A DNA stretch of 64,000 nucleotides, from contig NZ_CP037948.1 of assembly GCF_004358425.1 (NCBI RefSeq), positions 1,054,001 through 1,118,000 of the forward strand, read 5' to 3'. Of this stretch, positions 9,073 through 17,520 are shown in pieces; the first letter of the stretch is position 1, and every line of letters starts with the position of its first letter. The notes beneath the pieces are model-generated. The model was not told the origin of the DNA, ran no database searches, and saw only the letters and a program-made list of their open reading frames with translations. The DNA is from Qipengyuania sediminis. Lineage in GTDB: Bacteria; Pseudomonadota; Alphaproteobacteria; Sphingomonadales; Sphingomonadaceae. The position numbers and the translations under genes were made by a program.

Positions 9073-10625
9073 CAGCGCGCCTTCACATCGTAGGGGGTCT
9101 GCTTGAAGGTGACGTCGGCCGCCGCCAGCTTCGCGGCGCTCATCCTGCAGGCCTCGCCATAGATCACCCAGGAGCCGGTATGGCAGGGCAGCACCTCGCG
9201 AAGGTGCGCCAGCACAGGCGAGGTCAGCACGTTGCCGCCCGCCGGGCGCCGGTCGCCCAGCACACCGTTGTAAAGCAGTGCGTAAGCGGTGCCATCGTGC
9301 ACGCCCAACACGGGGGAGCGCGCATCGCCAGCGCGCGCAGCGGGCTGGCCGGTCTCGGCGAACCACACGTGCGCGGCCAACGCGTCGAAACCGATGTCCG
9401 GGTCGATCCGCCCGTTGGCGTCGAACGCCGGTGGGCCCAGCCGGTAGTAGCGATATCCGCCGCCTCCCTGCCAGCTAACTGCTTCGGAGACACCGCCCTG
9501 TTCGCCCGCAATCACTTTGTCGAGCCGCGGCTTGCAATGGGTCTCGGCATGGTCGCCCATCTCGATCCCGATCCACCGCCGCCCCATCTTGTGCGCGACC
9601 GCTGCGGTGGTCCCGGACCCGAGAAAGCTGTCGAGCACGAGGTCGCCTGGATTGGTGGCAATTTGCAGGATGCGCTGCATCAGCGCCTCCGGCTTTGGCG
9701 TCGTGAAAGGTTGCTCACCCGAGAAAAGTGCGTTCACCTCTGCCTTTGAGGTTCTGTTTGTGCCTACCTCTGCGTGGGCCCAGATGGTTTCAGGTGGCCT
9801 GCCGGACCCGGCATCAGCGAAGATGCGGTAATACGGCGACCATCCGTTCCGTCCCTTCACCCACTCTATCAAGGCGTGATCACGCTCGACCCTTTCCGCT
9901 GACCACCGCCAACGGCCTTCGATACCGTCTGGCCTCATGGGAAAGATTTCCGTTCCGTCTGGCGCGAGCATCGGAAAGTAAAGGGTTGGTCTCGCTTCAC
10001 GCGTGTCATCACCACTTCCCATCGCTCGAAGCGGTTTTGTGTAATAGCGACGACCGCTTTCATCGGTGCGATTGAAATGGGCGGGGATATTGGCGACCGC
10101 CATCCGCTTTATTGTCAAATAATCAAGTCGCTTGCCGTAGCAATGAATATGATCATGACGAGACGAGAAAAGTCTTGAGTCCATCTTCGGGCTATCGGAC
10201 TTTTCCCAAATGATGTTGTTGACGAAGTTCCCCCGCCCGAAAACCTCGTCCATCACGACCTTGAGGTAGTGCCCCTCATTGTCGTCGATCGACACCCATA
10301 TGCTGCCATCCTCGGCCAGCAGCTCGCGCAGCAGCACCAACCGCGGATAGATCATCGCCAGCCATTGCGCGTGTTCGAGGTTGTCATCGTAATGCTCGAA
10401 GGCGCTGCGGGTGTTGTAGGGCGGGTCGATGTAGATACACTTCACCCGACCCGCGTAATAGGGCAGCAACGCCTTCAGCGCGTCGAGGTTGTCGCCCTGG
10501 ATGAGCATATTGGCGGGGTCGGCGTTGCCGCCATCGAGTGCGGGCACAGCCTCTAGCATCCGATACGGCACCCGCGCCGCCGCCACGACGTCTTCACCGC
10601 GGGTCATCCAGTCCAGTATCGGCAC
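9072..10625 (-). CDS. mod: Type III adenine-specific DNA methyltransferase Mod
   Basis: A 517-residue N6-adenine methyltransferase giving the system its DNA specificity. Motif IV DPPY lies at residues 67-70 (YIDPPYNTRS) and the SAM-binding motif I DSFLGSGTT near residue 350. DPPY before the glycine-rich motif defines a beta-class enzyme, as expected for type III Mod. The segment between (about 130-330) would hold the target recognition region. The start codon is GTG at 10625, preceded by gaggagcttgc, a good ribosome site. It is the first gene of the mod-res-nuclease operon. Confidence 0.92.
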   Translation of the reverse strand: MPILDWMTRGEDVVAAARVPYRMLEAVPALDGGNADPANMLIQGDNLDALKALLPYYAGRVKCIYIDPPYNTRSAFEHYDDNLEHAQWLAMIYPRLVLLRELLAEDGSIWVSIDDNEGHYLKVVMDEVFGRGNFVNNIIWEKSDSPKMDSRLFSSRHDHIHCYGKRLDYLTIKRMAVANIPAHFNRTDESGRRYYTKPLRAMGSGDDTREARPTLYFPMLAPDGTEIFPMRPDGIEGRWRWSAERVERDHALIEWVKGRNGWSPYYRIFADAGSGRPPETIWAHAEVGTNRTSKAEVNALFSGEQPFTTPKPEALMQRILQIATNPGDLVLDSFLGSGTTAAVAHKMGRRWIGIEMGDHAETHCKPRLDKVIAGEQGGVSEAVSWQGGGGYRYYRLGPPAFDANGRIDPDIGFDALAAHVWFAETGQPAARAGDARSPVLGVHDGTAYALLYNGVLGDRRPAGGNVLTSPVLAHLREVLPCHTGSWVIYGEACRMSAAKLAAADVTFKQTPYDVKAR

Positions 10626-10674
10626 GCAAGCTCCTCAATTTGATGGCGATGGCTAACCCGGTTCCGGGCACGAT

Positions 10675-10709
10675 GCCAGCGCCCGTGGGATCGCTCCACA
10701 GGCGCTGGC
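10675..10709. terminator. Inverted repeat between exonuclease gene and mod
   Basis: gccagcgcc (10675-10683) pairs perfectly with ggcgctggc (10701-10709) around a 17-base loop. It sits just past the 3' end of the exonuclease gene and upstream of mod, where a terminator or regulatory hairpin would be expected. There is no clear T-run. Confidence 0.35.
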
Positions 10710-10719
10710 GGTTCGATGG

Positions 10720-11484
10720 TTAGGCCACCTCAAGGGCCTTGCGCTCGATGCGGTCCATCATCCGTCGGCGCAGATCACGCATCGGCTCGGCCAACGCAGT
10801 GCCTTGCGCGCGCATGCGGCCGAACCAATCGGCGAGATGAAAGGCAATCGCCGAGGTATCGCCACGGATTCTGCCTTGCGCACGCAGCCACGGCAGGGCC
10901 ACCAAGGCGGTCAGCACCGTATCGAGCTCGACATGGATGCGCGCAGCCTCCCAGTCCTCGACGGTAAGCGGATATGGAACCTCCGACTTCCGCGCGAGCA
11001 GGTCTCGCGGAACACCCATCCGCAGTGCCAGTTCGGACATGTGCGCCCAGTCCCTGCCCTTGTCCTTCAACGTGAGCGCGAGATCTGTGTGGGGCATGAG
11101 CTCGCCGAACTTGACCCTCTGGCCGAAGCGCAGTTGAGGCGGCAGGACGAGCTGATGCTCCATCGCCGCCATTGTGATCAGCGGAAGATCGGCAGCAAGT
11201 CCGCCCCACGTGATGACGGTGTCATCCGGCCTGTAGCGCAGGTGGTCGAGGAGCGCTTCGACCACCGCGGCCTCGTCGCCATAGCCGTGCTCGGTCCAAG
11301 ACTGCAGCCCCTGGATCGACGTGGTGCCGTCGTCACCAATGTGCATCGACAGCGCAGCCGCTGCGAAGATGCGCTTCGAGGACATCCGGTGGCGCTTGTG
11401 CTTGCGTCGGTTGAGAGAGGCGTAGTCCTCGTGCAAATGCTCGTCCCACGCGGCCTCTGTATCGATAAATGTCAGTTTCAGCAT
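10720..11484 (-). CDS. PolB-like predicted 3'-5' exonuclease (DEDD fold)
   Basis: A 254-residue protein resembling the predicted 3'-5' exonuclease family related to DNA polymerase B proofreading domains (PF10108 type). Seen: an Exo I-like FIDTEAAWDE near residue 6; VITWGGLAADLPLITMAAM, matching the family pattern of a stretch ending in a DLP motif; HTDLALTLKDK; and HVELDTVLTALVAL as the Exo III region. The start MLKLTFID at 11484 is preferred over longer frames because it follows aaggaaaggaaaatc and begins with the first strand of the fold. It is followed on the same strand by mod, but with a hairpin between. Its DNA or RNA substrate is unknown; a role in island maintenance or defence is possible. 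Confidence 0.62.
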   Translation of the reverse strand: MLKLTFIDTEAAWDEHLHEDYASLNRRKHKRHRMSSKRIFAAAALSMHIGDDGTTSIQGLQSWTEHGYGDEAAVVEALLDHLRYRPDDTVITWGGLAADLPLITMAAMEHQLVLPPQLRFGQRVKFGELMPHTDLALTLKDKGRDWAHMSELALRMGVPRDLLARKSEVPYPLTVEDWEAARIHVELDTVLTALVALPWLRAQGRIRGDTSAIAFHLADWFGRMRAQGTALAEPMRDLRRRMMDRIERKALEVA

Positions 11485-11518
11485 GATTTTCCTTTCCTTG
11501 CCTTGCGGCATGCAGGGT

Positions 11519-12103
11519 TCAGAAGGGGAGAGGACGGGCGCGGCGCAGGACGCGCCAGGCCCGGTAGGCACTGATCAGGTTGATGCGGTCGCGCCTTGAG
11601 CACAGGGACAGCACGAACGAGGCCCAGATCGCCTCGGCATGATCGGCCGCACGCCGCGCGCGTTGCACGACCCGCGCATCATCCTCGACGAGAGGAATGC
11701 CGAGATCGGCGGCAGCGGCAGCGATCGCGGCCTTACCGATGACCAGCGGCAGCACCGATACATCGCGTCGAGCCCGCGCGATGAGCTGGACATCGGTTGG
11801 CGGCGGCACCTCGCCGCCTGCGAACACCCGCCGGAGGTAGCCGCGCGGGAACGGCTGCGCTGCTGCCACCAGCGAAGCTGACCGTGGCAGGCTGGTGGTC
11901 ACATCGCTGATGATCTGCGCGCGAAGGGCACCGGGCGCGTAGCCGAAATGGTCGACCGCGAACGTCGGCCCATGAGCATCCAAGCGGGCGGTGAACATCG
12001 CTACCGAGCGGATGCGAGAACGCGCCGTGAATTCGGCTGAGGTGCGGACGATGGACAAGGCAACGAGCGTCTTGGGGTGATCGACCCCTTGGTTCTTGGA
12101 CAT
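11519..12103 (-). CDS. Hypothetical island protein, 194 aa
   Basis: Not recognised. The start MSKNQGVDHPKTLVALS is the first plausible one. The protein is alanine- and arginine-rich, has no signal peptide or clear membrane segment, and has a basic C-terminus (YRAWRVLRRARPLPF). It lies on the same strand between another unknown gene and the exonuclease gene, only 34 bases from the latter, so the two may be cotranscribed. Coding is supported by its length and GC-rich third positions. The ribosome site is weak, which makes the start uncertain. Confidence 0.55.
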   Translation of the reverse strand: MSKNQGVDHPKTLVALSIVRTSAEFTARSRIRSVAMFTARLDAHGPTFAVDHFGYAPGALRAQIISDVTTSLPRSASLVAAAQPFPRGYLRRVFAGGEVPPPTDVQLIARARRDVSVLPLVIGKAAIAAAAADLGIPLVEDDARVVQRARRAADHAEAIWASFVLSLCSRRDRINLISAYRAWRVLRRARPLPF

Positions 12104-12123
12104 AGGGAGGCTTTCGGTTGGGC

Positions 12124-12169
12124 GCGCGGATGCGCGGCGCCGCCGACTGGTGGCACCGCGCATCCGCGC
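12124..12169. repeat. Perfect 14-bp inverted repeat between two island genes
   Basis: gcgcggatgcgcgg (12124-12137) is the exact reverse complement of ccgcgcatccgcgc (12156-12169), with an 18-base loop. It lies between two same-strand hypothetical genes and would form a very stable hairpin. With no T-run, it could be a terminator, an RNA-processing site or a protein-binding site. Confidence 0.55.
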
Positions 12170-12190
12170 TGATCGTGGAGAAAGGTTCGG

Positions 12191-12736
12191 TTAAGCGGCG
12201 GGCCGCACGGCGCCGGGTTGTTGCGATTGCGTGAGGAGGGTCATCGCAGACGTCCATTCGGCTGGGTCGTGGTCCGTCTCGGCCATGAAGGTCATGAGCC
12301 GATCGCGGCCGCGGGCTAACCCGGCCTTGAGCACTCTGCCTGTCGGTGCAGCGATCTCCACGAGCACGCCGCTGGCATCGACTTCAAAGGCTTGCCGGGC
12401 GCCGCCGCTGGTGACCATGATGAGCCGGTCGCTGCCCTCGAGCGCGCAGAGATCGACACGATGGACATGGGAGAACCGGCCGTCGTGGCGAATGACCACG
12501 AAGCCCTCGGCCTCGGTGCTTTCACCGCTGCGAAACATCGCGACGATGGCACCAGCGCCAGATTTGAAGGTATCATCGGCGATGACGCAGAGTGCCGCCT
12601 GGGACGGATGATCCAGGATCACGACTTCGAAGCGGCGGGGATCGATGGTTGCGGCTAACCGTGGCACGAGCAGCGAACGCAGGGCGAGCGTGAGCATCTG
12701 GCGGGGCTTGGCCCAGCCAGCAGGTGGAAAGTGCAT
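12191..12736 (-). CDS. Hypothetical island protein, 181 aa
   Basis: Not recognised. The start MHFPPAGWAKPRQML at 12736 follows aaggaaatatc, a good ribosome site. The sequence looks like an alternating beta/alpha soluble protein (RRFEVVILDHPSQAALCVI, GFVVIRHDGRFSHVHRVDL) without a signal peptide. It is the first of three same-strand genes that end with the PolB-like exonuclease, separated from the next by a strong hairpin. Confidence 0.55.
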   Translation of the reverse strand: MHFPPAGWAKPRQMLTLALRSLLVPRLAATIDPRRFEVVILDHPSQAALCVIADDTFKSGAGAIVAMFRSGESTEAEGFVVIRHDGRFSHVHRVDLCALEGSDRLIMVTSGGARQAFEVDASGVLVEIAAPTGRVLKAGLARGRDRLMTFMAETDHDPAEWTSAMTLLTQSQQPGAVRPAA

Positions 12737-12946
12737 GATATTTCCTTGTTCTAGGGTTGCGGCGGCCTGTTGGCCGGAGCTTTTTCCTCTCGGAGCTTCG
12801 CTCGCAGATCCTGTCTTTCAACTTCCAAGGCAGCGCTGTGCGCTGAGCTAGTTCGGACCGCGTTGACCTACCTCCCTTGCGAACGGGTCAGGGTCGCCTG
12901 CGCCCTGCACGTTGGCGTTACGGCAAAAAAGATCTAGAATGGGGGA

Positions 12947-13252
12947 ATGGACCAAGCTGGCCGCCATATCGATGACACAAAGTCGAACGCCGACCTGTCG
13001 CATGAGGAACTCCATGCGATTGGTCGGTTGTTGGCTGCTGTCAGTGCCGAATTGGCCGAGATCGCCTGTCTTCAGCGCCGGGGCCCAAGTAGAATGCGAC
13101 GCTTTGCGTCGATGTTGCTTGGTTTTTTCGCGGTAATGATGACCACTTTGGTGCGACGGACCTCCGACGCCCTTCGTCATCGACTGAGCGCCGAGCGGGA
13201 TCACAACGTAATTCTCATGCTCCGCCCCCCGGAGGCGTGGGCCGCGCCGTAA
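12947..13252 (+). CDS. Possible small membrane protein, 101 aa
   Basis: A weakly supported ORF starting MDQAGRHIDDTKSNADLS after gaatggggga, a purine-rich stretch. It has an amphipathic helix (LSHEELHAIGRLLAAVSAEL) and one hydrophobic segment (MLLGFFAVMMTTLV), then a basic tail. I do not recognise the family. An overlapping frame on the other strand (12848-13264) is also open, so it is not certain which, if either, is used. Confidence 0.3.
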   Translation: MDQAGRHIDDTKSNADLSHEELHAIGRLLAAVSAELAEIACLQRRGPSRMRRFASMLLGFFAVMMTTLVRRTSDALRHRLSAERDHNVILMLRPPEAWAAP

Positions 13253-13326
13253 TCGCCTGACCACTCGTCAGCCCGCAGCGAACACTGTCGCTGCATCCCG
13301 ATTAGGCGGGCGGCATTCTCACTGAC

Positions 13327-13381
13327 GATGCGATACCGCGCGATGTCGCGCGATATCGCAACCTATCGCGGATATCGCAGT
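13327..13381. promoter_or_regulatory. Cluster of palindromic repeats, likely KfrA-like operator
   Basis: Upstream of the KfrA-like gene, short palindromes of one type are packed together: gcgatgtcgc, gcgatatcgc and cggatatcgc. KfrA proteins of IncP plasmids bind iterons in their own promoters and repress themselves, so these are probably the operator of the gene at 13411. That role is inferred from position and family. Confidence 0.5.
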
Positions 13382-13410
13382 GGCCGCCTCGCACACGCGA
13401 GTGCCAAGAC

Positions 13411-14202
13411 ATGCAAAGCAATGAAAAAGGGGCAGCAGAGGCCGCTGCCCTGAACAGACTCGATGACCTGCTGGCGAAGGGCGAAATAACGCTCACCGAC
13501 TCCCGCTATCGTATTGCCAAAGCCGCCGGCTTCAGCCCCGGGGGTGGCTTTTACATCATCGCCGAAAAGTGGCTGGATCTTCGCCGTGCGGCGCTGGCGA
13601 AATCTGTGCCGCCCATAGACCCTGCGCTCTTTGACAGGTTCCAAGCTGACCTGGACGCGGCGTCCGCCAATGCCATGAAGGTGTTTCGCGACGCCATCGA
13701 GTCCGTCGCCTCAGAGATCGATCGAACTGCCAATCTGCGGGTGACCGATGCCGAGCAGCGCTCAGCTCAGGGCGAGCGGGAAGTCGACGAAATTCTAGGG
13801 GACCTCGAGCGTGCCTGCGTAGAGCGAACCGCGTTCGAGAAACGCGTCGATGAACTGGAGGCAAAGCTGGCGACGGCCAGTTCGGAGAACCAGCGCTTGA
13901 GGGGCAGGCTCGAAGCAAACGAGCGAATGATCGATCGGCTGACCAGTCACGCCGACCCCAGCAGACCACTCGGCACAGCGGATATGGGCGATGAACAAGC
14001 AGTCGCGGATGACAATTTCGACGCCGGCGGAGCGCCGATTCCCGAACCTACCGAAAAGGTCGTCGCCAATGGGGGGCCGCCGACCGTCGCGATCCCTCCT
14101 GTATCAGCCGAGCCGCCGTCGTTGCCCATCGACGGAGAGCATCCCGAAGAAGATCAGCCTAAGTCGTTGCCGGCGAGCGTCGATCAGGCCGGGGAGGCAT
14201 GA
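13411..14202 (+). CDS. KfrA-like DNA-binding coiled-coil protein
   Basis: Predicted 263-residue protein with the two-part layout of KfrA-type plasmid proteins. The N-terminal domain (residues 10-110: ALNRLDDLLAKGEITLTDSR, RIAKAAGFSPGGGFY) could be a helix-turn-helix region, and a coiled coil near 95-180 is rich in Glu, Arg and Ala (EREVDEILGDLERACVERTA). The C-terminal 80 residues are proline- and acid-rich and look disordered. KfrA proteins act as autoregulators and accessory partition factors. The palindrome cluster just upstream and the relaxase gene downstream fit a role in element maintenance. The call rests on layout and context, not on a database match. Confidence 0.55.
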   Translation: MQSNEKGAAEAAALNRLDDLLAKGEITLTDSRYRIAKAAGFSPGGGFYIIAEKWLDLRRAALAKSVPPIDPALFDRFQADLDAASANAMKVFRDAIESVASEIDRTANLRVTDAEQRSAQGEREVDEILGDLERACVERTAFEKRVDELEAKLATASSENQRLRGRLEANERMIDRLTSHADPSRPLGTADMGDEQAVADDNFDAGGAPIPEPTEKVVANGGPPTVAIPPVSAEPPSLPIDGEHPEEDQPKSLPASVDQAGEA

Positions 14203-14205
14203 TCG

Positions 14206-14526
14206 ATGCAAACGAACAAAGCTGCTATCGGCGGTGAGCACCACGCTCGTCGCCGAGACTACGAACACAACATGGACGGAATTTTCGCTGCGCTGGCAGC
14301 GCAATCGGTCGCGCGCTTCATGGACGGGTCCGCAGATCCCGACGCGCTGACTGCGTCAGCGCGTTCGGCCCATGGGCCGACTGCTCACGATGCATACCAA
14401 AAACCACCTGCGTCGCTCTCTCGGCCCGACGCGGGCAGCCTGCAGGCTGCCCCAGCGGAGGGACCGAACCAGCCCGTAGCGGGCGAGAGCGACTCTGCTG
14501 GAGGATCAAATCATGGCCGCACCTGA
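14206..14526 (+). CDS. Hypothetical protein between KfrA-like and relaxase genes
   Basis: Not recognised; 106 residues. It begins four bases after the KfrA-like stop (MQTNKAAIGGEHHARRRDYEHN) and is probably cotranscribed with it. After a short helical part (MDGIFAALAAQSVARFMDG) it becomes rich in Pro, Ala, Ser and Gly and is likely disordered. Its position between a partition-like gene and a relaxase suggests an accessory mobilisation or regulatory role, but nothing in the sequence shows it. Confidence 0.45.
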   Translation: MQTNKAAIGGEHHARRRDYEHNMDGIFAALAAQSVARFMDGSADPDALTASARSAHGPTAHDAYQKPPASLSRPDAGSLQAAPAEGPNQPVAGESDSAGGSNHGRT

Positions 14527-14559
14527 TTTCGATCCGACCCGCGGCGACCGGTTGGTCGC

Positions 14560-14700
14560 CGCTGCCCCGAGCCGTAAGGCAGGAGGGGCACGTTGGCGCC
14601 ACGCCCCGTCGTGGCGACGAGCGGGGGGTAATGGGCACCATTACCCCGGAGTGAGTGAAGGGCTAATTCCCCCTCCTGGTTTCAGCGCCTTCGCTGGAGG
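14560..14700 (+). other. Candidate oriT upstream of Mob/Pre relaxase
   Basis: The gene-free stretch before the relaxase holds a near-perfect hairpin: ggggtaatgg (14625-14634), loop gca, ccattacccc (14638-14647). It is followed by gggctaattccccc near 14660. MOBV (Mob/Pre) elements carry the origin of transfer just upstream of the relaxase gene as an inverted repeat recognised by the protein. I therefore propose this as oriT; the exact nick site cannot be placed. Confidence 0.5.
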
Positions 14701-14708
14701 CGGGTTAC

Positions 14709-16901
14709 ATGGATGAGAAACCGCCTTACGCGATCCTGCGGATCGGCAAGATCAAGAGCTTCGAGACGCTCGCTGCGGTCGAGTACCACAACACCCGGCA
14801 AATTCCAGCCGGTACCGTCACTGGCGCCCCGCAGCCCGAGGACCTGGTGAAGTTGACAGGCTCGTACCGCGATCGCGTCGAACAGGTCTTTCATGAAACG
14901 GGAGCGAGCTGGGAAAAGGGCAAAGTCCTTGCCGTCGAGATGCTCGTAACAGCGTCACCCGAATGGTGGACGACAGCGGCGCCGGAAGAACGAGAACAGT
15001 GGTGGCAGGCACAGTGGCGCTTCGCGAACGACAAGTTCGGGCCTGGCCTTATCGCCTTCACCCCGCATCTGGATGAGAGCACCCCGCATTGCCACTTCGT
15101 CGGCTTGCCAATCTACCACGCGATCGAGAAGAAACGCGGTAACAAGCCACGGAAACCAGAGGCTATCCGGAAGCGCGAAGCGGAAGAGGCTGCCGCACCC
15201 AAGATCTGGCGCTTGTCTTACGATGCGCTCTTTGGTGGCAAAAGCGAACGCCTTGCCGGGCTGCAGACCGAATATCATGGCTACGTGAAGCATCTGGGTC
15301 TTGCACGTGGCAGGGACACCGTGGGATTGCAGATCAAGCACCAGACACTCAAGCACTACAAACAACTCTTGCTGCAGATGGAGCGTGACCTCGACAGGGA
15401 GGCCGCGGAACTTCGCGAAACGCGCGAGGTCCTCGACCACTACAACGAACGTCTTGCCGACGGCTTCGCGGAATTGAACAGTGACAAACTCGCCCTTTTT
15501 GCCCAGCAGGAGCAGGCGCGGGTGCGCGACGAGGCACTTGCGACGCGCGAACATGCTATAAGCCGACGCGAAACCGAGCTCCGCACTCGCGGCGAAGCAA
15601 TCGACCGGCGAGAATTCGACCTGGCGCGGCGGACCGCAGACCTGAACCGGCGCGAAAAATCCCACGAAGCAGCGCTGGCCAGGATCGGATCGGAACAAGC
15701 CGCACTTGCCCTAGCGCAAGCCTCACTCGGCGACCAAAGGAACGCTTTGCGCGAACGCGCTGAAGCAGTGGAACGGCGGGATGGACAGCTCGCTGCAAGA
15801 GAAGGGAGCGTTACGCAGCGGGAAAAGGCGCACCAAGACATCGAACACCAACTTAGCATTGTCGGCGGTTTATTCACCGGCCGCCTAAGGGGCCATTGGG
15901 ACGGGGCCAAGCAACAACCCCAAATTGATGAAGGAAAGATGTCGTTGGATGAGCGCGGCGCCGCCGCCTCGCCGTGGCCGATGTGGATCGCTGCGGCGGC
16001 GCGACAGGCATTGCGGATGGCGGATGTCCGCCGAGCGCTAGCGCAAAAAGTAGCAAAGATGCTCGCCACGCTGCGAAAGAAGCAGCTCGTTGCTCGGTCT
16101 GCGGCCCAGCAAGCTCAGGCGGAAGCTAGGGCGGCGCAGTCACGCGCGACCGTGGCGACCGCCGAGGCCGACGCGGCAAAGGCCCGATGCGAGGAACATC
16201 AACGGACCGAGAGGACGGCGATCGAGACGATCTCGAGTGCAACCTCACAATTGACCACGATTGAAGCTGAAACGGCGGCGGTAATCCGACTTCGAGACGC
16301 GGTGCTTTCGGACCTTGGGAATTTGCAACGAGAGAAGGTCCAAGTCAAACAAGACGTGGCAACGTTGAAAGCCGAGGTCGCCATGAAGACCCGAGCAAAA
16401 GAAGCCGTCCAGGCGGACCTACATCGAATCGAGGCTGAGCGCGCGGCGCTGAAAGCGGAGGTCAGGGTCCTCAACCTCGACCGAGCCGCCTTCGCGCGAG
16501 AGCAGGTAAAGTTCGACGAGGACAAAGAAGAGTTGAAGTGGGAAAGAGCGCGTCAGGAACTCTCACGCAGGCTAGCGTCCGAACTCTTCGCTGGCTCGAC
16601 GATCATCGATCTGGAGAAGACCGGCCTGCGGGTTCGTCGCCAAGGTGACAAGCCGAGGCATCTCGAGAATGGGACCTTCGAACCTTGGTTGCTGACCTTG
16701 ATACGCAAGCACCGCGCGATCGAGATAGCGTTGGGACAGGTTGATGTAGTGCGGGCCGAATTGGCCGTATCTCGACGAGCGCAAGCTGACCGGCAGCCTG
16801 ATGAGCGAAGCAGGCTGGAGAGAGAGCAGGCGCTCGAAGACGCCATGATCGCCCGCAAGTTGCCGCAACTCGGTCCACCCCCCACGGGATTCGAGCGCTA
16901 A
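14709..16901 (+). CDS. mob: Mob/Pre (MOBV) family relaxase
   Basis: A 730-residue plasmid mobilisation/recombination protein that would nick oriT and lead DNA transfer by a helper conjugation system. The N-terminus has the family start (PYAILRIGKIKS, H27-N28-T-R), and residues 118-130 carry the metal-binding histidine motif with H120, D122-E123, H127 and H129 (TPHLDESTPHCHFVG). The relaxase domain spans about 1-220. Residues 225-680 are a very long charged helical region, the coiled-coil tail usual for this family but longer here than in small plasmids. No type IV secretion genes are present, so the island would be mobilisable rather than self-transmissible. The start at 14709 follows ggaggcgggttac. 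Confidence 0.88.
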   Translation: MDEKPPYAILRIGKIKSFETLAAVEYHNTRQIPAGTVTGAPQPEDLVKLTGSYRDRVEQVFHETGASWEKGKVLAVEMLVTASPEWWTTAAPEEREQWWQAQWRFANDKFGPGLIAFTPHLDESTPHCHFVGLPIYHAIEKKRGNKPRKPEAIRKREAEEAAAPKIWRLSYDALFGGKSERLAGLQTEYHGYVKHLGLARGRDTVGLQIKHQTLKHYKQLLLQMERDLDREAAELRETREVLDHYNERLADGFAELNSDKLALFAQQEQARVRDEALATREHAISRRETELRTRGEAIDRREFDLARRTADLNRREKSHEAALARIGSEQAALALAQASLGDQRNALRERAEAVERRDGQLAAREGSVTQREKAHQDIEHQLSIVGGLFTGRLRGHWDGAKQQPQIDEGKMSLDERGAAASPWPMWIAAAARQALRMADVRRALAQKVAKMLATLRKKQLVARSAAQQAQAEARAAQSRATVATAEADAAKARCEEHQRTERTAIETISSATSQLTTIEAETAAVIRLRDAVLSDLGNLQREKVQVKQDVATLKAEVAMKTRAKEAVQADLHRIEAERAALKAEVRVLNLDRAAFAREQVKFDEDKEELKWERARQELSRRLASELFAGSTIIDLEKTGLRVRRQGDKPRHLENGTFEPWLLTLIRKHRAIEIALGQVDVVRAELAVSRRAQADRQPDERSRLEREQALEDAMIARKLPQLGPPPTGFER

Positions 16902-16922
16902 TTCCACTAAGCTCGCAGGACG

Positions 16923-17010
16923 ATTTTCTGGATGGGGTTGCGCTCTTCGCCGACCCGATTCATGGTGCCCAAATCGAGACCACGACAGGGTGCCACGGCA
17001 AGGTGCCACG
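16923..17010. repeat. Copy 1 of the island-internal module repeat
   Basis: This 88-base segment aligns without gaps to 24437-24524, with only a few differences near the middle. It includes the tandem element gggtgccacggc / aggtgccacg. It lies just past the relaxase gene and starts the series of modules (17011-24600) separated by related repeats. It lacks the tRNA-like end found in copies 3 and 4. Confidence 0.75.
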
Positions 17011-17115
17011 CGCAATGTGCAAGATCCAGAACGTAACCCGGACCCACGGAACCTATTACTACCGCCGACTCATACGTTTAGGCCGCAATAAGCCTTTTCG
17101 GACGGGACGAGGATC

Positions 17116-17397
17116 ATGGGCGATCTCATCGTGGCCAATCCTTCGGTGATCGCGAAGCTGACGCCGCCTATGGCCGCGTTCTTCAAGTCGCCCGCGCCGC
17201 CATGGGCGAGACTGGTAGTGGCAGAGCGCATCGCATCGGCCCAGGAGCGCCAGAAGGCGCAGTCTGCAACCGCTGCCTTGGAGAAGATGCTCGGAGAGGC
17301 GCGCACTGTCCTCTCCCCGGCGCAGCAGCAGACCGTTGCACGAGCCAGGCAGGTGATGCAGCAACACGGGTTCGAACACCCGGGAGCGGGGCTGTGA
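17116..17397 (+). CDS. Hypothetical protein, 93 aa, alone between two repeats
   Basis: Not recognised. Starts MGDLIVANPSVIAKLTPPM after cgagga, a fair ribosome site. It is soluble and mostly helical (SAQERQKAQSATAALEKMLGEA, VLSPAQQQTVARARQVMQQHG). It is the only gene between repeat copies 1 and 2, so it may be the remnant of a small module. Confidence 0.5.
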   Translation: MGDLIVANPSVIAKLTPPMAAFFKSPAPPWARLVVAERIASAQERQKAQSATAALEKMLGEARTVLSPAQQQTVARARQVMQQHGFEHPGAGL

Positions 17398-17436
17398 ACG
17401 GCACGTTTTGAGCTTGGTCTCGCAGCGATCCTGAGC

Positions 17437-17520
17437 CCGATTCACGGTGCCGATATCGATGCCAACACGGGCTGCCACTACGGCGCCGCGAGCTTTGGTT
17501 CGTTAAGAAACTGCTTCGTT
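17437..17520. repeat. Copy 2 of the module repeat, diverged
   Basis: Starts ccgattcacggtgccgat and keeps the spacing of the other copies (cgggctgccac, then cgttaagaaactgcttcgtt) but differs at many positions. It marks the right end of the 93-aa gene segment and overlaps the last bases of the MerR-type gene. Confidence 0.5.

Noticed and set aside
9073..9366. Upstream in-frame extension of res
   Set aside because: It lies within mod in another frame and lacks Res family sequence; the ATG at 9072 overlapping the mod stop fits much better.
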